From DVEG01 sp964405435 (GTDB taxonomy: Bacteria; Cyanobacteriota; Cyanobacteriia; Cyanobacteriales; Oscillatoriaceae), in the NCBI GenBank assembly GCA_964405435.1, contig CAYOOD010000005.1, positions 62,001 to 126,000 of the forward strand: DNA of 64,000 nt. The letters are read 5' to 3'. The translations under genes were made by a program, and so were the position numbers. This document shows positions 59,362-64,000 of the stretch, in pieces (the first letter of the stretch is position 1; each line of letters opens with the position of its first letter). The notes under the pieces were generated by a model that searched no databases, had not been told where the DNA came from, and saw nothing but the letters and a program-made list of their open reading frames with translations.

Positions 59362-59568
59362 ATGGAAGCTAACATGTCCATCCCCGATCCTCTCTTTGAA
59401 GCGGGTGAATCATTGGCTAAGCGTCAGGGCTGGTCGCGCAGCGAACTGTACGCCCGAGCCTTGCAAGCATTTATTGCCACTCACCACCGGCAAGACATGA
59501 CTGACGCACTCAACCGATTTTATGAAAAATATCCGTCCTCGTTAGATGCGACTGTAGATCAAATGTAG
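59362..59568 (+). CDS. Ribbon-helix-helix antitoxin-like protein, truncated orphan
   Basis: 68 residues from the ATG at 59362 (eight further codons upstream are unlikely). MSIPDPLFEAGESLAKR and SRSELYARALQAFIA match MazE-like/CopG ribbon-helix-helix antitoxins of cyanobacteria, in which the N-terminal strand contacts DNA and helix 2 dimerises. Such proteins normally end in a toxin-neutralising tail, and a MazF gene normally follows immediately. Here a TAG at 59566-59568 ends the frame after TVDQM. Reading on gives FGS, another stop, and PREDF, reminiscent of the usual tail end, and no toxin frame follows. It is therefore probably a decaying remnant. A -10-like TATACT lies at 59320-59325. Confidence 0.7.
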   Translation: MEANMSIPDPLFEAGESLAKRQGWSRSELYARALQAFIATHHRQDMTDALNRFYEKYPSSLDATVDQM

Positions 59569-59710
59569 TTTGGTTCTTGACCTCGCGAGGATTTTTCAGG
59601 TAAAGAAAGAGTGACGTTTAGATATTTACCTTTGAAGCTAGAGACGAGTTGGCGGAGCGCTCCTTGATTCGAGGACAACGATCGCCTGCCAATCTAAAAT
59701 TTAACCTCAA

Positions 59711-61546
59711 ATGAGCTATTGTTTCAATCCAGACTGCCCAGCTCCGGCAAATCCCGACGCCGAGCGATTTTGTCTCGGGTGCGGCTCTGATTTACTCTTG
59801 CAAAACCGATTTCGAGCGATCGCATCCATCGCCCGGGGCGGTTTTGGCCGTACTTTCCTCGCTGCCGATGAAAGCCTCTCTCCTCCTCTCCCTTGTATCG
59901 TCAAACAATTTTGGCCGCAGAATCGATCCCCCGATGCACTTGCCAAAGCAGCCGAATTATTCCAACAAGAAGCGCAGCACCTCACTGAATTAGGCATTCA
60001 TCCCCAAATTCCGAACATTATCGCCTATTTTGAACAAAATAGTCAACTTTATTTAGTACAAGAATTGATTCAGGGAATTAACTTAGTTAAATTGGTAGAA
60101 GAAGAGGGAACCTTCAGTGAGGCTCAGATATTGCACCTGCTAGACGAGCTGTTGCCAGTGCTGAATTTTATTCACGCCCGCCAAATTATCCACCGCGATA
60201 TTAAACCGGAAAATATTATACAAAAACCTGATAAAAAACTTGTTCTCGTAGACTTCGGAGCCGCTAAAGTAGTAACGAACCTGGATTTATTGCAGGTGGG
60301 AACGAGCATCGGCAGCGCTGAATATGTCGCGCCGGAACAAGCCAAAGGCAAAGCGGTTTTTGCTAGCGATTTGTACAGTTTGGGCGTCACCTGCCTTTAC
60401 CTCCTTACGGGAATATCTCCTTTTGATTTATTCGACGTGGCAAACGATCGCTGGATTTGGCGGGACTATTTGACAGTCGGCGCGAGCGATCGCCTTGCCC
60501 AAATTCTCGACAAACTCCTGCAACCTGCCCTCAACCGCCGCTTTCAATCGGCGGAGGAAGTCATGGGAGCCCTTCCCGTAGGGGCGATGCCCCCGCGCTC
60601 GCCCTGCTCCCCGCGATCGCCTTCGCAATCGTGGCATTGCTGGCAGACAATTCGCGAGTTTTCTGCGGCTGTCAATGCGATCGCTTTCAGCCCTGACGGG
60701 GCTTTGCTGGCTTCTGGCAGCGATGACAAAATGGTTCACTTGTGGGATGTCGCTACCGCACGGGCGATCGCGAGTTTTGCCGCCCATACCCACTGCATTC
60801 AATCAGTTGCCTTCAGTCCAGATGGTAAAATTTTAGCCTCTGGCAGCGACGACAAAACTGTGAAATTGTGGGAGGTGGAAACCCAGCAAGAAATTTTCAC
60901 CCTTAGCGGACATTCCCGCCCCGTTAAATCCGTTGCCTTTAGTTCTGACGGTAAAATTTTAGCTTCTGGAAGTTGGGATAAAACGGTTAAACTTTGGAAG
61001 GTGGCAACAGGAGAGGAAATTTGCACCCTAACAGGACATAATTTGCAGGTTAGCGCGATCGCCTTCAGTCCAGACGGTCAATATCTCGCGAGTGGAAGTG
61101 TTGACAGGAAAATCAGAGTGTGGTATTGTAAGGTTCCTGTTCCAGTTCTCCGCTACACCGCAGCCGATCACGTCTGGGCGGTTTTGGCGATCGCCTTCAG
61201 CCCCGATAGCAAACTCCTCGCATCCGGCAGCGACGACAACACGATAAAATTGCGGGAAGCCGAAACCGGAAAACTCATCCACACCCTTTCCGGGCATTCG
61301 TGGTCAGTTGCCGCCCTCGCCTTCGCGCCCGATGGCGAAACTCTCATCAGCGGCAGTTGGGACAAAACGGTGAAATTGTGGCAAGTCAGCACGGGACAAT
61401 TAATCGCAACTCTGGCGGATCATTCCGATTCGGTTTTGGCGATCGCCTTCACTCCCGACGGACGAGCGATCGCCAGCGCCAGCAAGGACAAAACGATTAA
61501 ACTTTGGCAGAAAGTAACCGGAGTGCTGAGTCTCGCGAAATTTTAA
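59711..61546 (+). CDS. Serine/threonine protein kinase with C-terminal WD40 propeller
   Basis: 611 residues. The N-terminus has a zinc-ribbon-like pair, CFNPDCPAP and CLGCGSD. The Hanks-type kinase domain (about 30-295) has glycine loop IARGGFGRTF, IVKQFW (ATP lysine), catalytic HRDIKPENI with D163, and DFGAAKVV. Residues 310-605 form seven WD40 repeats of the FSPDGKILASGSDDKTVKLW type, enough for one complete propeller; the fourth repeat is degenerate (RKIRVWYCK). WD40 Ser/Thr kinases are typical of cyanobacteria. No membrane segment is visible, so it is probably cytosolic and scaffolded by the propeller. Start ATG 59711. It is monocistronic and may be unrelated in function to the following pst genes. 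Confidence 0.93.
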   Translation: MSYCFNPDCPAPANPDAERFCLGCGSDLLLQNRFRAIASIARGGFGRTFLAADESLSPPLPCIVKQFWPQNRSPDALAKAAELFQQEAQHLTELGIHPQIPNIIAYFEQNSQLYLVQELIQGINLVKLVEEEGTFSEAQILHLLDELLPVLNFIHARQIIHRDIKPENIIQKPDKKLVLVDFGAAKVVTNLDLLQVGTSIGSAEYVAPEQAKGKAVFASDLYSLGVTCLYLLTGISPFDLFDVANDRWIWRDYLTVGASDRLAQILDKLLQPALNRRFQSAEEVMGALPVGAMPPRSPCSPRSPSQSWHCWQTIREFSAAVNAIAFSPDGALLASGSDDKMVHLWDVATARAIASFAAHTHCIQSVAFSPDGKILASGSDDKTVKLWEVETQQEIFTLSGHSRPVKSVAFSSDGKILASGSWDKTVKLWKVATGEEICTLTGHNLQVSAIAFSPDGQYLASGSVDRKIRVWYCKVPVPVLRYTAADHVWAVLAIAFSPDSKLLASGSDDNTIKLREAETGKLIHTLSGHSWSVAALAFAPDGETLISGSWDKTVKLWQVSTGQLIATLADHSDSVLAIAFTPDGRAIASASKDKTIKLWQKVTGVLSLAKF

Positions 61547-61864
61547 AAAATGTGTAGTTAGATTAATTAAAGGCGGACTCGCTGGGATTCCTGGCTAGCG
61601 TGCAGGTGCCGGAGCGCGATCGCGCGTCGGCTGTCTTCCCTTGTAAAGATATACCGCCACAGGGGCAGGCGCAAAACATGCAGTATGAAAGGTAAAAAGA
61701 AAATCGTAAAATTTCTTATTATTGTTTTTGGCGATCGCGTTTCTTGTATCAATCTTTCCAGGGTAGTTAACCTGAAATTAATATAAGCTTAATCGACTGA
61801 TTAACCAGAGGCTTGCAGGGAGGAGTAACCTGGAATGTTGGTCAGTTGAAATTGAAGGAATAGT
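61547..61864. other. pstS upstream region
   Basis: 318 bp between the WD40 kinase and pstS. It contains the Pho box described separately and a strong Shine-Dalgarno GGGAGGAG (about 61818) followed by a four-codon frame starting at 61835. No other gene was found. Confidence 0.55.
61766..61807 (+). promoter_or_regulatory. Pho box upstream of pstS
   Basis: TTAAYC-type hexamers at 61767, 61778, 61789 and 61801, spaced 11, 11 and 12 bp (TTAACC, TTAATA, TTAATC, TTAACC). This matches the cyanobacterial PhoB/SphR direct-repeat box. It lies 58-98 bp before the pstS start, so pstS is expected to be induced by phosphate starvation. Confidence 0.78.
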
Positions 61865-62971
61865 ATGTTTTATCAGTGGCACTTAAGTCGCCAGATTTTT
61901 ATAGGAGCTGCGATCTCCCTATCACTCGGATTGGCCTCGTGTGGCGGGACAAATACCGAGCAGACAAATCAATCCGGTTCTAACACTGCCGCCACGAGTT
62001 CGCCTGTTGCGGCTGGCGGCGTGAGCGCGACAGTGAACGGGGCGGGAGCTACATTTCCTGCACCGCTGTACGAACTGTGGTTTTCCGAGTACAACAAGAA
62101 AAATCCTAACATCAAAGTTAGCTATCAGTCAGTCGGCAGCGGCGCAGGCGTTGAACAGTTTATCCAAAAAACGGTAGACTTTGGAGCCAGCGACGTGGCG
62201 ATGAAAGATGAAGAAATTGCTAAAGTCCCGGACGGCGTTCTGATGGTGCCCATGACTGCAGGCAGCATCGTGTTTGCCTACAATTTGCCCGGGGTGACGA
62301 ATTTGAAGCTGCCGCGCCAAGTCTATGTCGATATCTTGCTCGGCAAAATTACCAAGTGGAACGATGCGGCGATCGCCGCAGCCAACCCCGGCGTCACCTT
62401 GCCCGACAAGCCGATTACGGTCGTTTACCGTTCCGACGGTTCCGGCACCACGGGAGTCTTCACCAAACACCTCAGCGCTGTCAGCGAAGCGTGGAAAAAT
62501 GGCCCTGGCGAAGGGAAAAGCGTCAACTGGCCCGTGGGGAATGGGGCCAAGGGCAACGAAGGCGTCACGGAACTGATCAAGCAGACGGAAGGCGCGATCG
62601 GCTATGTCGAGTACGGTTACGCCAAAAACAACGGGCTCTCGATGGCAGTGCTGGAAAACAAAGCCGGCAAATACATCGAGCCCACGCCTGAAGCCGCTTC
62701 CAAAACCCTCGCCGCCGTCGCCCTCCCCGAAAACTTCCGCGCCTTCATCGCCGATCCCGAAGGAGAACAGTCATATCCAATCGTCTCCTACACTTGGCTG
62801 CTAGTTTATAAAAAGTACGACGATCCGAAAAAAGCACAGGCGATCGAAGATACGATCGAGTGGGCTCTCACTGACGGGCAGAAATACAGCACCCAACTGG
62901 GCTACATTCCCTTGCCCCCGGAAGTCGTTGCCAAAGTTCAACCCGCTGTGGAGGCGATCGCTCCTCAATAG
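61865..62971 (+). CDS. pstS: Phosphate ABC transporter substrate-binding lipoprotein
   Basis: 368 residues. A lipoprotein signal peptide ends in the lipobox GLASCGG with C26, followed by a Ser/Thr/Gly-rich linker. Mature domain signatures of PstS are clear: NGAGATFPAPLYELW, SYQSVGSGAGVEQF, SDVAMKDEEI, VYRSDGSGTTGVFTKHL and IGYVEYGYA, with the phosphate-binding Ser/Gly/Thr residues. It captures phosphate outside the cytoplasmic membrane for the PstCAB importer. Start ATG 61865, with AAGGAA about 5 nt upstream. A four-repeat Pho box precedes it. pstC begins 379 bp downstream after tandem repeats and a 28-bp palindrome, which may attenuate read-through. Confidence 0.96.
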   Translation: MFYQWHLSRQIFIGAAISLSLGLASCGGTNTEQTNQSGSNTAATSSPVAAGGVSATVNGAGATFPAPLYELWFSEYNKKNPNIKVSYQSVGSGAGVEQFIQKTVDFGASDVAMKDEEIAKVPDGVLMVPMTAGSIVFAYNLPGVTNLKLPRQVYVDILLGKITKWNDAAIAAANPGVTLPDKPITVVYRSDGSGTTGVFTKHLSAVSEAWKNGPGEGKSVNWPVGNGAKGNEGVTELIKQTEGAIGYVEYGYAKNNGLSMAVLENKAGKYIEPTPEAASKTLAAVALPENFRAFIADPEGEQSYPIVSYTWLLVYKKYDDPKKAQAIEDTIEWALTDGQKYSTQLGYIPLPPEVVAKVQPAVEAIAPQ

Positions 62972-63022
62972 TGTTGAGTGTTGAGTGTTGAGTGTTGAGT
63001 GTTGAGTGTTGACTGTTGAGTG
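62972..63022. repeat. Heptanucleotide tandem repeat (GTGTTGA)n
   Basis: Six to seven copies of GTGTTGA, one with a C substitution, directly after the pstS stop. It resembles the AGTGCTG repeat at 47145. Confidence 0.85.
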
Positions 63023-63023
63023 T

Positions 63024-63051
63024 GTAGGGGCTTTTCGCGAAAAGCCCCTAC
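63024..63051. terminator. 28-bp perfect palindrome between pstS and pstC
   Basis: GTAGGGGCTTTTCG is followed by its exact complement. As RNA it forms a stem of up to 14 bp without a loop, so the actual loop would be a few bases. It could act as a transcript-stabilising or attenuating hairpin that favours pstS over pstC. No U run follows. Confidence 0.55.
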
Positions 63052-63350
63052 AGGAGTGTTGAGTGTGGAGTAGGAGAATAGTGAGGAAGTAGATTAAGTG
63101 AGGAAGTGCGAAATATTTTCATAAGTGACGATGTACTGCCGTTTATCGCGACTTCCCAATAATGACCCACCCTTGCAGTTGCTTCTAAACAGCGCGAGGG
63201 TGGTATTATTGCCATTTTGGTGCCCCTATAGCAACCGAATTGACGCAGCCCGCCCGGGTAAAAAAATTGGTTTCTCGATTACAGGAAAACACGAATTTTG
63301 TCAAGACCTATTCGCCTGTCTCCTTTACTTTTTTTCAGCCGATAAAATTT

Positions 63351-64000
63351 ATGACAAATAGTATGCCGAACCCAGGGAATACCGGAAATACGGAGTGGCT
63401 CAACTTCGCAATTTTAAAGTTTGAGCGGGCGGTGAATCCGATTTTTATCCCCATCACAAAACTGTGCGCCCTCGCCATTGGCGGAATTTTGGTCTGGCTG
63501 GCATTCATCGTCGGCAAAGAAGCGATCCCAGCTATTAGCAATTTCGGTCTGGGATTCCTCACCGAAACCACTTGGGACCCCGTGCGCGAACAGTACGGTG
63601 CTTTTCCGCAACTGTACGGCACCCTGTTGAGTTCGTTCATTGCCCTGCTATTTGCCGTGCCGGTCGGTTTGGGCGTGGCAATCTTTCTTTCGGAGGATTT
63701 TTTGCCTCCCAAGCTGCAAGTAGCCTTAGCTTTTCTCGTGGAGCTGCTAGCCGCCATCCCCAGCGTCGTTTACGGGCTGTGGGGCATTGCTGTTGTCGTG
63801 CCCCTTTTCAAGAGCGTCGGGGTATGGCTGTACGAAGAATATAGCTGGCTGCCCTTTTTTAGCACGCCCCCCAGTGCTACCGGTTTCGGGATGTTGCCGG
63901 CTGGGGTGGTTTTGGCGATTATGGTATTGCCGACGATCGCCGCTATCTCCCGCGATGCCCTCATCACCCTGCCGCCAGAATTGCGACAAGCAGCCGTCGG
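63351..64000 (+). CDS. pstC: Phosphate ABC transporter permease PstC, N-terminal part (cut by window edge)
   Basis: An open frame from the ATG at 63351 to the edge, 216 residues. The first transmembrane helix (LCALAIGGILVWLAFIVG) is followed by TTWDPVREQYGAFPQLYGTLLSSFIALLFAVPVGLGVAIFL, typical of PstC, and VVYGLWGIAVVVPLF. The binding-protein-dependent permease coupling region begins at LITLPPELRQAAVG at the edge. It channels phosphate with PstA, energised by PstB, which must lie to the right. An in-frame ATG four codons later is an alternative start. pstS lies 379 bp upstream in the same direction; the intervening repeats and palindrome are described separately. Confidence 0.94.
   Translation, partial: MTNSMPNPGNTGNTEWLNFAILKFERAVNPIFIPITKLCALAIGGILVWLAFIVGKEAIPAISNFGLGFLTETTWDPVREQYGAFPQLYGTLLSSFIALLFAVPVGLGVAIFLSEDFLPPKLQVALAFLVELLAAIPSVVYGLWGIAVVVPLFKSVGVWLYEEYSWLPFFSTPPSATGFGMLPAGVVLAIMVLPTIAAISRDALITLPPELRQAAV

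Noticed and set aside
61567..61752. 61-codon minus-strand frame upstream of pstS
   Set aside because: Basic, with no family or ribosome site, and it runs to the edge of the Pho box region.

Overview
The window reads as a chromosomal segment of a filamentous, probably non-heterocystous (Oscillatoriales-like) cyanobacterium. The HIP1 octamer GCGATCGC occurs throughout. There are very large multi-PAS/GAF sensor kinases, a DUF1822/CHAT-CHASE2 locus, an ethylene-receptor-like kinase, a ComFB/CdgR-type protein and a secreted RGSGR-repeat protein, all typical of cyanobacteria. No rRNA, tRNA, insertion sequence, phage or CRISPR array was found.

Layout. 1-4520 (minus): a CBS/GAF/PAS kinase with a HisKA_2 core, followed 4 bp later by a receiver-kinase cut by the left edge. 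5022-7468: a pterin dehydratase, then a MarR repressor and an MFS exporter that share an operator-like palindrome. 7.5-11.2 kb: pckA flanked by long non-coding DNA with a 44-nt C tract, palindromes and hairpin repeats. 11.2-21.1 kb: a GGDEF-EAL protein with an AhpD-like N-terminus, and an XRE-type regulator placed directly before a 10-PAS hybrid kinase. 21.3-26.6 kb: an envelope-glycan-like group (GT-C-like membrane protein, GT2 glycosyltransferase, three methyltransferases). 26.7-31 kb: a CysQ-like phosphatase, a frameshifted DUF4291 gene, and quinol NO reductase with a perfect NtcA-type site upstream. 31.4-37.8 kb: two adjacent hybrid kinases, the second with an ethylene-binding domain and two kinase-receiver modules in tandem.

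38-42.3 kb: a PspA/Vipp1 homologue split by a glycine-rich membrane-like insertion, a PfkB kinase, a stand-alone ureC, and an exported protein with five RGSGR pentapeptides. 42.6-48.3 kb: an aldehyde dehydrogenase, a class III aminotransferase and a DUF1338 (HglS-type) protein, which together could form a lysine/2-aminoadipate catabolic route, with two small oxidoreductases between them. 48.3-55.3 kb (minus): a ComFB/CdgR-like c-di-GMP receptor, then (transcribed right to left) a sigma-like protein, DUF1822, a CHAT-CHASE2 membrane protein and an exported protein. 55.7-64 kb: an alpha/beta hydrolase, an SPFH/flotillin-like protein, an orphan antitoxin remnant, a Ser/Thr kinase with a WD40 propeller, and the start of a pst phosphate transporter operon behind a Pho box.

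The most interesting item is the RGSGR-repeat precursor at 41666-42226. RGSGR is the core signal of the PatS/HetN/PatX morphogens, and here it is encoded five times in one exported polypeptide at an 87-nt period. The Vipp1 insertion protein and the CHAT-CHASE2/sigma-like locus come next.
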